A DNA stretch of 64,000 nucleotides from Chamaea fasciata (taxonomy: Eukaryota; Chordata; Aves; Passeriformes; Sylviidae): NCBI GenBank assembly GCA_029207755.1, contig JARCOQ010000003.1, positions 93,016,646 to 93,080,645 of the forward strand. The letters run 5' to 3'. Position numbers and translations under genes: made by a program. Shown piece after piece: positions 1-12,188 of this stretch. The notes below the pieces were generated by a model. The model made no database searches and was not told the DNA's origin. It saw only the letters and a list, made by a program, of their open reading frames with translations. Numbering within the stretch: position 1 is the stretch's first letter; each line of letters starts with the position of its first letter.

Positions 1-265
1 AGAGAATCACAGAATCATAGAATCATCTAACGGTTTGAATTGAAAGGGACCTTGAAGAACACCAACTTCCAAACCCCTGCCACAATCAGGGACATCTTTC
101 ACTAGACCAGGTTGCCCAAAACCCCATCCAGCCTGGCCTTGAAGATGTCCAGGGATGGGGCACCTGTTTCAATGCCTCATCACCCTCATAGTAAAGTTTT
201 TTTGTATCCAATCTAACACTGGTCTCTTTCAGTTTAAAATTGTTCTCTCTTCTTTTGTTGCTGTG
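1..265 (-). mobile_element. CR1 LINE 3' end fragment
   Basis: The left edge begins with repeats of AGAATCAYAGAATCAT, the reverse complement of the ATTCTRTG tail that ends CR1 elements. The text that follows (a GAAAGGGACCTTGAAGA-like stretch, then a CCAGCCTGGCCTTGAAGATG-like stretch) matches the usual CR1 3' region read antisense. It is 5'-truncated and continues beyond the window edge on its 3' side. No coding capacity remains. Confidence 0.85.
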
Positions 266-3200
266 TGTCCTTGTAAAAAGTCCTGCAACTTTGGTGTAGG
301 ATGCTCTCAATGTTTTAAAACTTCAGTTACAACACTAACTGGTAAGTATGTTCGAGATCAAGATGATTATATGAATTCATACCAAGCTTTCATGAATATC
401 AGTGACAAGATGAATGACTGTTTATTTGTGGTGAAACAGAACAGAGGTAAGACTATAACTTAACTATAATACAGTCATGTTGCTCAAAGAAAATCTTTAT
501 TTTTCTCACTGCAGTTACTTCTTGTGAAGAAATCCTAATATAAAATATAAAAATAGGGGTACAAACATTTTAGAAAAATAAAGGAAAGATGTTATCAATA
601 CATTTTAAGTTCTAAACAGAAGTAAAAGAACAGAAATTTGTGATAGTTCAGCTGCAAGTTCCTCAAAGTGAGCTTTTTTAGCTAAAATCATTTTCTCTTT
701 CATTCTTCTTCACACTTTCGCCTTTATCCTTCTCCTTTGAGCCATCCTAACATTTTCTATCCCAACACGTTATTTTATCCCTTTTCTTCTTCATTCCTTT
801 ATCTCACCATTTTTTAAAAAAATATTATTTCTCACTTTTAGCAACAGTCTGTCTAAGTTCAGGGTGTTGTTCAAATTGATTGATTTTCAAATATTTAAGA
901 ATTATAAAATTAAATTAAACCCCATTTTTTTTACAGAATCGTAACCAGGGCCTTTGTCATGTTATCTATGGAGAATGCAAACACACACACACACGTGCAC
1001 AAATCAACAAACAAGCAAACAAAAATAAAACCCACAAAAACAGCAACAAAGAAAAAAAAAAACACCACTGATGTCAAGGAATGCAATACTGAAACCAATG
1101 CATGCAGCATAAAAATTTGGAGGTTGGGAAAAGGAAGAATGGACTGGAGTTCCTTTTCTAACTTTCTCTTCTTTCCCCATCTGAAAGTTAAAAGAAAAAG
1201 ACGATTGACTATTCCTCACACTGTTCAAAAGATTTATGAACACAGTCTCGGGAGAGTTTCAGATGTGTCCCCCAGAGCCACCATAGAAAATGTTTTTTTT
1301 TTCCCTGATGCTTTCATTGGTTGCTCATGTTAGCTCTGCGTGCAGTTGGCTACACTCTGCTGGTCTCTGTACTCTCCCTGCAGGACAGTAAAGTTGGATG
1401 TCCAGCCTCAGTTTAGAAATTCTGAGAATTAGGCACCAAAATGTGAGACAGGGCATTGTGGGCACAGACTGGTGAAATAACACAGATTTTGAAAATAATG
1501 TTTCAAAGTACTTCAGACACTAGCTAAGGGTGTTACCTGTGTAAGATACAGATTTTGAAACTTAGACCACCGTTTTTGTTAGCCAGGTGAAACCAATTTG
1601 TTTGTGAATGTTAAAGAAACAATTGATAGAAAAGTTGGGGAAGCTTGAATTCAGAAAACATTTTCTGGCATGTTTAATTCTGAAAATCTACCACTGCTAT
1701 TTTAACTCTATTTTTACTATAAGAAGTAGTATAAAAGAAGATATTTATTTTTAAGAATTCGGCCTTGCTGAATTATTGCCAGAATTATGTATGGTGGAGT
1801 TCAGCCTTATTTAATTTTTTTAGATTAAATTTAATGAGAAGGGATTGGTTTCTAGCAGCAACTGCACAGCTTATCTTGTGAAATTTATAAGTTAAAAAAA
1901 AAAAAAAGGTGATCAAAAGAAAGTTCCCTGCATTCAAATGTAATAGTCTGCTGTAAATCCAAAAATCATGGATTTTTCATAATATAAGTTACTGAGTCTA
2001 ATTTAGCAAGCAGGGCATTTCATTTCTAAGAACATCTATCAAAGGGGGGATCACTAAGTTAATATACCCTTTGACAATTAATAGATAATGTCCTTGTCTC
2101 ATTAAAACAAAACTTTAGATTAAATATGGTGAATACAAATGTCAGAAGATGTACTTTTTTAGAATTCACGAAGTTCAAGTCAGAGGGAAAAGACTTAGTT
2201 ATTATTTTAAAATATGTTCAAAAAAATAGTTCATTTTTTAAAATTAATTTTATTTGATGCTGCTTAAGTTTGCACAATAAAATAATCAATGCTACCAGCT
2301 AATATTGGGGTAATAATTGTAAATTGTAAATAATTTTTCAAAACACTTATTTTTAAAGAAAACTTTTGTCAGGTAGAATAATCTGAAAAACCCCTGTTGA
2401 GCTTATTCTAGTAGCTATATCAGTTGACTCTATAGAAACAAAATGTTCATACATAACATACTTAAAAAAAAACTGTATGGATTTTAATGGACTTTTTTTC
2501 TTTTTTTTTTTATTTCTTAACTTTTTAATTTGAATATTTTCTAATCTTGCAAGAAGTTCATTACTTCCACGCTTAATGGAATGTATTTAGAGCACTGCCT
2601 ATGTATTCCTGCTGTGTCCTGTTTGTGTAAACTATCTTTCCTTTCAAAGTATCCCTATGGGTAGTGGGAGCTAGTGTTCTTTTGAAAAACAAAATATTAC
2701 AGAAGCACAGAAGTTCTCAGAGCCCAGTTAGAGGGAAGGGGTAATCTAAAGGTTCTTAGAAAGAAAGGCAAAGTGTCTTATAACAGCTGCAGGTGCATCA
2801 CATCAGCAACTCCTTCAAGGACATACAGTTGCCTTTTAGAAAATGCTCCTAATTTGTTATGTCTTGGACTTTGACTGGGTTAACAGCTGTTCTCCTTTGT
2901 ATCCACCTTCTTTTTTTTCTCTTTGTTTTGTCTTGATTGGGGTTGAGTTTAGTCATCAATTTCCTATAAAGTATAAACCTTAAGAAAACTTAATAAATTT
3001 TCCCTATTATCTCCTTAGAAGAAATTAGTTTCTTTCTTTTCTGGAGGGAAGTTTAAAAATAAGATCTTCTATTGACAACAAAGTTTATTTCAAAGTTTTT
3101 TTACAGAATGTTTTGCTATGCTTTCATCTCTGTGGAATGTGAATTTTTTAAAATGGTTCCAAAAAATGCATGCAAGGAGATAATACTTTTGTTCTTGGCT

Positions 3201-3869
3201 TCTCTTACCTGCCACAAAGAACAGAACAATGAAGGAGAGATCTACAATCAAATTCTGTCACTGAACACAAATTCAAAATATTTCAAGGAGAAAGGTTCTG
3301 CAAAAGGAACTTTCATGTAGGTGATAGAATATGAAGAGAGTCATTGAGGGAACTAGACTTCTAAGGGAGCTAAGAAGTTCAGATCTCACGGTAATACTGT
3401 TACGTGCAAAAGCCCCTGTGAAAATCATGCTCACAGGATTCTGATAAATTACCAGGTATTACTGACTACAAGACAGAGTTGAGTATGCAGGTGCAGGATT
3501 TAGAATGCAGTATATGTTGTTTTTACATTTTCTTTATTCATCTCTGAGTTACTATGCTTGAGGGATGGTTGAAAGAACTGGTGCTCTAGTAACCCCCAAG
3601 ACCCCACCTTCCTCACATAATCAAGTTTGTTTCCGATAAACTCAGGACTACTGAGACAAGGAGTATGCCACCTGTCCTTGTTTGGTGCAAGTACAAATTT
3701 TTCAAAATTATTAGGCTTCTGGAATTGTGGAAAGCTGATTTTTAGAACCTATAGACTACCTTTTGTTGTTAATATATGTATAGAAACTATTTCTTTTGTC
3801 TTTTATAGCAATAAACACATTAAGTTCTAGCTGGGGTTTTATCCTTCTAATTTTCTCCCTGCATAAATT
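266..3869. other. AT-rich unique sequence, no gene seen
   Basis: This is AT-rich DNA with a short CA microsatellite (about 980-994) and several A or T runs. ORFs are all short and lack recognisable domains. I see no repeat family, RNA gene or splice-bounded exon that I can support. Confidence 0.6.
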
Positions 3870-4335
3870 AATTACATCTTTGTCATCACCCTGACTTGTC
3901 TGTCCCTTCTTCCAAAGAGCACAAACTCTCCCTTTTCTCCTGAGTTCCAGCCAAAACTCTGTTCAGCCAGGCTGATCTTCTTTCCTGCCAGCCCATCTTT
4001 CAGCACATGGTGATAGCTTGTTACTGCCTCCATAAGATTTCCTTCTTGAAGAAAGTCCAGATTTTGGGTACTCTTCTGCCCTTCAGGACTGTCTCTCAAG
4101 GGCCTCTCTCACCCAGACCCCTAAGCAGCCCAAAGTCTGCCTTGTGGGAATCCAAGGTAGCTGTTGTGCTGACCTCCTTCTCTAGATCCCTGAGAACCAA
4201 AAACTCATAACATTTCATGACCAGCCTGCCCAAGACTGCCTCCGAGCACCGTATTAGCCACCAGCCCTCTGTAAACAGATCCAAAAGGGTGTCTTCCCTT
4301 GCTGGCTCCCTCCCCAGCTGTGTCATCTTTCCACA
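3870..4335 (-). mobile_element. CR1 LINE ORF2 fragment (endonuclease to RT linker)
   Basis: Read on the minus strand, the segment carries broken coding similarity to the part of CR1 ORF2 that follows the APE-type endonuclease. One piece resembles REPAREDTLLDLF and another LDSHKADFGLLRG, in the order expected for the family. The frame is interrupted, so this is a dead internal fragment. It covers a neighbouring part of ORF2 to the fragment at 23580-23875, in the same orientation. Confidence 0.7.
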
Positions 4336-4997
4336 GGCAGAAAAGCCCTAATTCTTATGTGATCATTTTCAGGCACTTCTATGGTTCCTAGTACATTAAT
4401 AACCCTTGCATCTTTCCTGCCACATGTCGAGTTCTATCATATCATAGAACCTTAGAGTTGCTGCTTAGCAGGTATGACAACAAACAAATTTAGGTTTTAC
4501 TGTGTGATGTGATATGACATTGCCTGATGAGATCCCAGAACACTTAAAGTAACACTTTTGCTAGGATTTATAACCTCTCTTACTGAGTGATATTTCATTT
4601 CAGCAGGGGATTCCACCTAATATATCTTCTTGAAATATGTTTGTTAAATTAGAGACATGTTGAAAATTAATTAATAGCATTTTTAGGGCAAACAAATTAT
4701 GTTAGCCTTAACTATAAATATGATAAATAATTTTCTCTTACACATGTATCCACATCAAATGCTTTATCTACAAATTGTTATCTTCCTAAAGCTCCTCTTT
4801 CTCTAATCTTAAAGATTTTTCTGCCATCTATATCTCTACTAGATCAAGCTAGGATCCTAGGATCTCTGGGAAAGTCACAGAGTAAGCCACTCTAAACAGA
4901 TTTCTGGGTGTAGGAGGAAGAAGAAGTTGATCAGGAGTAGAAAACATATGTTTGGTAAGGATAATGTGCGGTCAACTTGGTTTCATTCTGGGATAAT
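4336..4997. other. unique sequence, no gene seen
   Basis: AT-rich sequence between two repeats. No convincing ORF, RNA or repeat was recognised. Confidence 0.5.
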
Positions 4998-5770
4998 ATG
5001 GTGGGTTTGACTCTAGCTGGCTGCCATACCCAGCCACTGCTCTCTCACTCCTTATCAATGTGAGGAGAGGACAAGAAGATGTAAAATCTCATGGGCTGAA
5101 ATAAAGACAGGGAGCTCAATTACTGTCACAGGAAAAACATGATTGAGGGAAGATTACTGAATTTACTGCCAATTAATAACAGAGTAGGACAGTGAAAAAA
5201 TAAAGACAAATCTAAAAATACCTTCTCCATATACTGACCTTCTCCTCAAGCTCAATGTTATTCATTCACTCTTCCACTTCCTCCTGCTCTCATCATTGCA
5301 GGGGGTTGGGACTGGGGATTGCAGTCTGCTAGTAACACTTCATCTCTCCTGCTCCTTCCCCCTTAGGCTGTTCCTTTTCTACAGCATAGGATCCCTCCCA
5401 TGGGAGACAGCCTTTAATTAACTGCTCCAACAGGAATCCTTCCTGTGGAGTACAGTCCACCAGAAACAGACCATTTCAATGTCAGCCCTCCACAGTTTGT
5501 GCCAGGAAAACTGCTCCTGTGAGGGCTTCTCTGCACAGGGTGCAATTCCTCTTGGGAATCTAGCTGTGCTTCAGTCCTCCAAGGGCTGCACCTTCTTTCA
5601 GGATGTACCCACCTGATGCAGCGTGTGGTTCTCCATGAGATGGAGGGTGGATTTTTGCTCCACTGTGGTTGTCCATGGGCTACAGATAGAGAACGAGCCT
5701 CACCGTGGTCTCTCTCATGGGCTGCAGGGGGATCTGTGCTCCAGGCAGGCCAGTCTCTGCAGCAGCAGCA
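4998..5770 (-). mobile_element. ERV LTR fragment, antisense, same family as 59070-60841
   Basis: The left end (GTGGGTTTGACTCTAGCTGG) is the reverse complement of the right end of the element at 60841, which finishes with GGGTCAACCCACTACA. Inside are the same landmarks in reverse order: an A/T-rich polyadenylation region, then repeated units of about 30-50 bp of the type CTGCTCCA...GTGGG...CTGCAG. The 5' part of the LTR is missing beyond about 5770. Family membership is inferred from this internal comparison and from recalling a common avian LTR. Confidence 0.65.
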
Positions 5771-6139
5771 CATAGGAAGACTAGAAGCATAAATGAAAAG
5801 GAGATATTCAGACCCAGATTAAAGATTTTCTTTTTCATCTTAAAGGCAGTAAAGTCTTGTAACAGGCTGTGAGGTCATGTAGTCTCTGGCCTTAGAGGTT
5901 TTCAAGACTTTTTTTACAATACATGCTTATCCTTTCATAGAAAAATTAAGAAAGTGAAGAATTGTTTTCTTTTATTTGGGTTTCTTTTCTTCCTGTATTC
6001 ATATCTAGATATCTCGTGAAAGACTGTGGGATTTTTTTCCCCCTAGTAGACAACAAAAGCAACCATCACTGACTGAACTTAGGTAAGAGTTCAGATTATG
6101 GAGAACTCAATTTTTTTTCTATATATAAAGGGGTGTTAA
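5771..6139. other. unique sequence, no gene seen
   Basis: Short AT-rich spacer between an antisense LTR and a CR1. Nothing recognisable. Confidence 0.5.
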
Positions 6140-6398
6140 GTCAGTCAGGAAAATACTTTTTTAAGGTCTGTGGTGAAAAAACAAGGGGCAATGATTTTAA
6201 ACTGAAAGATGGTAGATTTAGACATAAGAAAGACATTTTTATAATGTGGGTGGTGAGACTCCAGGAAGGACTGCTCAGAGAAGTTTTGGATATCTGGAGA
6301 AATATGTCCCTGCCCTTAGCAGAGGGGTTAGACTAGATGATCCATCTTCGAAGGTCCCTTCCAGCCTAAACTATTTTATGATTCTATGATTCTATGAA
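6140..6398 (+). mobile_element. CR1 LINE 3' end
   Basis: The segment ends with GGTCCCTTCCAGCCTAAACT followed by two copies of ATGATTCT, the hallmark CR1 3' tail. Upstream is GGTTAGACTAGATGATCC, also standard for the family. It is 5'-truncated with no intact ORF. Confidence 0.85.
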
Positions 6399-9008
6399 TG
6401 TCACATCATCAGAACCCTTTAGAAAACAGGATCATGAAATTCAGTGTTTTATGGTGCAGGTTCCACACACATGCTGAAAATCAAATTTTTGCTTGGAATG
6501 TATGACCAGTGTTCTCAGATGCTGCTTTGTTCATTTTCTGTGCATCTATTAAAACTGTAGCTGTCATTCAAACAGGTTTATTGCATAGTAGATACGTATT
6601 TCTGAGGGTAGAGAAGGGTTGGCCACATTTTCTTCTTAGTTTCATTATGCTTGATGTTTATAATTACAAACTTTTTACCCTCTTTCTCTCTCCTCCTCAG
6701 TTTTAGTACTCTGCATGTATTTATTTATATATTCATTGTCATTCCACTAACATGCCTAGACTGCTTTCCAGATAATTAACATAAGAAATAAATTTGGAAA
6801 AAGAAATGCCCTTGGTATTGCTAGATATTTATGAGCATTCAACCACTCTTAATGTAGACTCAGCAATCTTAACAGATTCTTGTTGCTTCAGATGTTTTCA
6901 AACATAAAGGAGTGGAGAATGCTGTACACTGGAAGTGATGTTTGGACATTTTTTTTTATTCACTTACTTTAATCAGAAGTTTTAAAGGAAACATGTCAAG
7001 AATTATCTAATAATACAATTTGAAATCCTGGTGCCCCTGAAGTCACTGCTAAGTCTTCCCCATGCACAGCTATGAAATCAATAGAAGGACACTTTAACAA
7101 AACAACCTTCCTAATATTTAGGAGAAGTAACCTCTGTGTTTCTGTCTTACAATCTGATGTCTCAGTGAAAAAGAGTATAGTGAAGCCTATTTATCTGTGT
7201 AAAGATCTGAGAAATGCCACATTAATATTCGTATGAAATTTTAGTTTTAACACACCTTAGCAATCCAACAGATAGACCTCTTTGAAACTCATTGACAGTA
7301 TTAAAGTTATTAACATTCAAGTTGATAGGTATACTTTTCTCATTGAAAAACTAAAAACATTGTCATGAACTTGCCTCATGCCTTACAGCTGAAGCTAAAG
7401 AATAAATATCTTAATTTTTCTGATTAAGATTTGCATCAACATCGAAGCATTAGATGTCTGTAAGGTGCTCTGGCTTCATCAAAAGAAGTAAGCTGGATTC
7501 ATTCTGTTGACTTCATAGACACTAGATAAGATCTTCTGTGTACTTATGCTATTCTCTTAAAATAGAAATGCAGTATATAAGGGCCCTGTCAGAAAAATAC
7601 CTTTGAGTAATCAGCATGTGAGCATTGAGCTACTATGTTCCAAAATAATTTGGTTTGATTGCATCATTTCACAGAACAATGTCTAATGTTTCAGGGAACG
7701 ATGAAAAAAATTATGCACTAAAGCAGAAGAAAATAAGTTCCAAAGAGTATTAAATATTCCTGCTACACACTTTTTTCCTAAAAATGTAGTAAACTCTTTA
7801 GTTTCAATATGTTAATAGCTATCTTTCAATATTTTTTCTGTGGAAATAGATATGCCAATTATGGCTAACTTCTTGCCATAATTTTAAATTTTGTCATTCA
7901 GCTGATGTATTTTGTATAGTCCATTCAAAAAAAAAAAAGAAAAAAAAGAAGGTTCTGCTGAAACATGATAAATATACTAAATTGAAGTTCCTATTGCAAG
8001 GTTGGATTTCTGCTTTATTATTGAGCAAAAACATCCAACATTCAAAGCATTAAATGAGGTAAAACATGTATAATTAGATTAAAGAATGTCAGTGGATGAT
8101 GTGTTTCATATGCATCTCATCTTCAAGGGTACTTTTTCATTAGTAAGACTTGTATCAAAGTTCTTTGGCTTTTTTTTTCCTTGTACTTTTTGATTACTGT
8201 TCTGGTGCTAGGTTTTACTTCAAATTATTTTTTTCTTGTAATGATGCTATTTCAAATCTAATAGACTTGAAAACATACAGAACTTAATATTATGAATCTT
8301 ATTTTTAAAATGTAAACGAACAAACGTGGATGAAAATGAACCACTCGATAATCCTATTAATGATTTCTTTGTTATTTGGCTATATGCATACTTCCAGTCA
8401 TCCTGGAAGGACAGCTATGAGGGTAAACTCAACTTTCATCCATGCATTTGTGTGTGTGTGTGTGTGTGTGCGTACACATATATATCATACATGCACAGCT
8501 GCACATGGTTCTGGAAGTTGATATTGAGATACATGCTCTTTCAAATAGGAGCAAGGAAATTTCTATTCCAAATTATCCAACTTCATTAATTCTTTTTTTT
8601 TAATTTTCTTTATGAGGAACTCTGAACAGCATTCTCATAATTTATTTACTTTACTTATTTAGAAGATACCTTGAAGGATTATTTAACGTGATTATTTAAA
8701 GATTATTTAATATTTATTTAATATTTTCAAGTGACCATCAGTATTCAAATATTACCTACAGTGTATTTTTACAGAATTGTAGAAATTTTGACATCCTATA
8801 ACAGACAGAACTATTTATTTAAAACAAAGTGAAGATACTTGAGGAATGATCAATTACAAACCATTTAGTGATAAATACGCTTAAAAGCAAGAGTCTGAGA
8901 CACCAGAGCACAAAAAAATGCATGACTCCAGTGTGGAAATATTCAAACATAGCAGAGGGTGTAACTAAGTAGAGAAAACACCGAAGGCTATGGCACTGTT
9001 ATGAATAG
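6399..9008. other. AT-rich unique sequence, no gene seen
   Basis: AT-rich DNA with an A-run near 7928-7948 and a TG dinucleotide microsatellite near 8447-8473. Overlapping short ORFs near 8326-8589 are produced largely by the microsatellite. No gene supported. Confidence 0.6.
8447..8473. repeat. TG dinucleotide microsatellite
   Basis: A run of about 12 TG units, followed by a short CGTACACATATATAT stretch. It is likely length-polymorphic. Confidence 0.9.
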
Positions 9009-9375
9009 CAATCACAGATTCAAAAAATTAAGTAGGTTGGAAAAGACCTTTGAGATGATCAAGTCCAACCCATGACCTAACACCGCCTTGTCAACTAAAC
9101 CATGGCCTTAAGTGCCACATCCAGTCTTCTTAAACGCCTCTAGAGATGGTAACTCCATCATCTCCCTGGGCAGCCCTTCCCATAAACAGTGACCCTTTCT
9201 GTGAAGAACTTCTTCACCTCTAATGTCCAACTTAAACCTCCTGTGGCATTTAAGACTGTATCTTCTTGTCCTGTCACTGGTTGCCTGGGAGAAAAGGCCG
9301 ACCCCCCACCTGGCTGCAACTTCTTTTCAGGCAGTTTTAGAGAGAGCCTCCACTGTAAATTAACAGCCTGAAAAA
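9009..9375 (-). mobile_element. CR1 LINE 3' end, antisense
   Basis: Starts with a degraded tail (ATCACAGATTC) followed by GTTGGAAAAGACCTTTGAGA and GATCAAGTCCAACC, the antisense CR1 3' UTR. It then has the CTGGGCAGCCCTTCCCAT and GTGAAGAACTTCTTCACCTC landmarks of the CR1 ORF2 end. Non-coding remnant. Confidence 0.85.
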
Positions 9376-9404
9376 CAATCCTGATGGTTAACCAGAATAA
9401 TGCA

Positions 9405-9575
9405 ATCACAGAACCAGAATCTGAGGCTGGAAGGAGTATCAAGGGGTCACCTAATCCAATTCCCTACTCAAAGCAGGTCTAATCCAAGCAGGTTCCCACC
9501 TCCAATGGCAGAGATCCCACTAGCCCTGTCAACAGCCTGCTACAGAATTTTACCACTCTAATGGTTAAAAAAGAA
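9405..9575 (-). mobile_element. second CR1 LINE 3' end, antisense
   Basis: A separate CR1 3' end lies directly after the previous one in the same orientation. It has a degraded tail, GAGGCTGGAAGGAGTATC and a CAACAGCCTGCTACAGAA-like portion. Two tails in series show independent insertions. Confidence 0.7.
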
Positions 9576-9972
9576 AACAACAATGAAAAAACCATAATAT
9601 GTGACATTTCCCATGTTTCCAGGAAATAATAATTTTTATGCCATTTGTGCTGCTTCTTTTCTACTGTTTTGTGGGGGCTTTGCTGTTGTGTTAGAAAATC
9701 ATGAATTTTTGTCATATCTGTGGCTCCAGTGAACTGGAATATGCCTCATTCTTCTTAACAAAGATACATACAACATTGTCACTCAGACTCTTACCTAGCA
9801 ACGTGTGACCTTTTAAAAAAGAATCTGAGTATTTTTTGAGTGTCACCAAAATGTCTTTCTTAAACTTAGTGGGATTTCTCACTCCCTTTCTTGACAGATT
9901 TTAAGACTATTTGCACTAGATAATGGATTATAATTTTGGTTTTAACTGAATATTATTTTACACAAATTATTC
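9576..9972. other. unique sequence, no gene seen
   Basis: AT-rich spacer before the solo LTR. Nothing recognisable. Confidence 0.5.
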
Positions 9973-9978
9973 AGTTAC

Positions 9979-10322
9979 TGTGGGAATACAGCTAGAGAGC
10001 TGAGCTGGGAGCACTGTTCAGCTCATGACAGAAATGGACATGTTAGCATTAGTAGGCCACAAGCCTTGGCAACCGAAAGCAGAACTTTGAGAAAGGAATG
10101 CAAGAGACAGCTATGTGCTTGGTATGATATGTGCTAAGCAAGCAGAACTTAGATAAGACAGCACATACCTGTGTTAGTTAGTGCAAGGCATTACTTAAGC
10201 AATGTACTTGGCAATATTACTTGTTATATAATGAAAAGGTATATCAACTCAGCTAGGTGTATCAATAAACGGCTTCATGCATGCAACCCATGGAGTCCGT
10301 GTCTCTCTGTCAATCGTCATCA
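9979..10322 (+). mobile_element. solo LTR, 344 bp, with 6-bp target duplication
   Basis: The element begins TGTGGGAATACAG and ends CGTCATCA, giving TG...CA termini. AGTTAC flanks it directly on both sides (9973-9978 and 10323-10328), a perfect 6-bp target site duplication. It has a TATATAA box near 10224 and an AATAAA signal at 10264-10269, placed as U3 and R should be. The small size and 6-bp duplication fit alpharetrovirus-like or other class II avian elements; the exact family is not known to me. No internal retroviral genes remain, so it arose by LTR-LTR recombination. Confidence 0.85.
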
Positions 10323-10328
10323 AGTTAC

Positions 10329-11205
10329 AAAGAAAAACAATTCTTTAATTAAACCTCCAGTAATGGTTAAACAAATTTAACATTGAGTACATTTAGGTTA
10401 CAGAAAGGTTTTCTTCCATATTTTTCAAGTTTATTATTCCCTTTGGGAAAGACTTTTCCTCAACTAGTCACTCCAAGTGCAGCCCTCAGAAGCAGTTTGA
10501 TCCATAGAAACACAGGATTGTAAAATGCATGCTCCCACTCCTGTGGGAAGCTATTTCTTACACAATACTACTCCACAGATCAACAGCAAAAATTTTTGTA
10601 ATACTTCCTGCTTACCTTTTGTATTTCCTTGCCTTTACAAGGTGCAGCATACCTCCATTAAACTCAAGTATATATACCTTGCACAAAATGATAAAGTAGA
10701 TTTATATTTGCATTATTTCAATTTACTGAAACAAAAAAATCTGGGACACCCATGGCACTGGGGACCTCAAACTCTAGTTGCCATTAGAGTTAGGATTCAA
10801 AGATCTTACACTTTCAAGGAAACTGGGTTAAAAAGTTCAAAAGTTGTGGTGTAAGCAATGCTTACACAGTACTGTGCTACCCTTGGCATTTCCCTTCCAC
10901 CTCTAGGGTCTCTGGTGGTGCAGTCTTCATGGATCTCTGAACCTGAATCCTAGCTCTAATGGCAGCTTGGGGTTGTGGCAGGGTCCCCAGATGAGTAAGG
11001 TCCTGAGACAGCAACCTTGGTGCAGTGCTGTGCTTTTCTTTGTGTGTCTATCCCAGTACAGAGTCCCTGAACCTGAGGCCCTTCAGCTCCCTGAACTCTA
11101 ACCATAACCACAGCACTGCTGCAGCCTGGGGATGAGACTGAGAGCCGGCAGCTATTTCAGAACATTCTTCTTAATGTGGAAGAGCTCTTCATGCTCAAAC
11201 ATGAT
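10329..11205. other. unique or unclassified sequence
   Basis: The part after about 10860 is less AT-rich than the surroundings, with loosely repeated CCCTGAACCTGA and CTCTAA-type phrases. This could be a decayed repeat, but I cannot assign it. No gene supported. Confidence 0.4.
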
Positions 11206-11899
11206 TGTCTTGGTTTAGATAGACAGGTATCTGCCAGGGAAGATTGGAATCTCCCTTGGAAAGTAAGGCCATCCTCTCCCCTTTTCCAAATTATTATAAA
11301 TTTGCAAATAAAGGCTGTCAGGCAAAGATTTTGGGAATAGATATAGCAGATCTTTACAAGGGATATTAAAAAATATATAAATGTTGTAGTACAGAAGAAT
11401 AAGCAAGCCAGCAAGCAAACAAACAAGAAATCCTAGGAAAAAATAAACAACTGACAGAGTCAGAAATACAACCTGACACCCTGTTGGTCAGGGTGCTGGA
11501 AACAGTCCAAAAGTAAGCCCTCCTGGAGTGGCAGATGTGGTCCTGTTGAAAGCAGAGATGGTCCTTGTGGAGCCAAGCGTCCAGAGATGGGTCCAGTCTT
11601 CCTTTGGGTGTCCCATGGAAACACTGCCTGCCTGGTGACACTTCTGGCTTGCTTTTATCTAGGTGAAAAGGGTTTAGCTCCTCCCCCCTGGGTAGAGCAT
11701 CTCACAATAGGATGATGTAATGTGTCATGTCATTGATGAGATTTAACGGCCCATTAACAAAAGATATCGCCATGGGGGTAATGGAAGGCTGAACAGAGAT
11801 GAGAAACAATGCCCCACCCAGTTTTAACAGCTGGCATGTTACCCCCTCCCTTCTGGAGTTACAACAGATAAAGAAAATCTCCCCAACCGGGGTTCAACA
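11206..11899 (-). mobile_element. ERV LTR, antisense, mosaic of two LTR families
   Basis: The left edge TGTCTTGGTTTAG is the reverse complement of the U5 end shared by the LTRs at 17819 and 47498 (CTAAACCAAGACA). The right edge CAACA gives a TG start on the minus strand. Read on the minus strand, the U5 half is close to the LTR of the intact provirus. The U3 half instead shares TGTTAATGGGCC and the TTGTGAGATGCTCTACCC region with the LTR at 42556-43081. No clean target duplication is visible, so the right edge is approximate. A long T/G-rich run follows at about 11917-11962. Confidence 0.65.
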
Positions 11900-11916
11900 G
11901 ATGGAATAGAATAAAC

Positions 11917-11932
11917 TTTTTTTTTTTTTTTT

Positions 11933-11962
<30 letters not shown>
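11917..11962. repeat. T-rich run with GTTTT repeats
   Basis: A run of about 20 T is followed by several TTTTG units. It may be simple sequence at the edge of the antisense LTR. Confidence 0.8.
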
Positions 11963-11964
<2 letters not shown>

Positions 11965-12084
11965 GTTACAAAACCCAAGGCAGCGATGATATGTGCAAGG
12001 AATGCTGGAGACTGACTTGGTTCAGTAAAGACTTCCTGGTCAAACCTCTACAGTTTTATTGAGTGCAGTATCAGCAACCTGAGT

Positions 12085-12188
12085 GTACAAGGCCAGCTTG
12101 GACAGGGTTTTGGGCAACCCCCATGGCAGGGGGCTTGGAACTAGATGGTGTAGACTTCAGAGGTCTCTTCCAAACTATTCTACTATTG
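12085..12188 (+). mobile_element. CR1 LINE 3' end fragment
   Basis: Contains CAGCTTGGACAGGGTTTTGG and GCTTGGAACTAGATGGT, then AGGTCTCTTCCAAACTATTC. This is the CR1 3' UTR in sense orientation with a very short tail. Confidence 0.75.
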
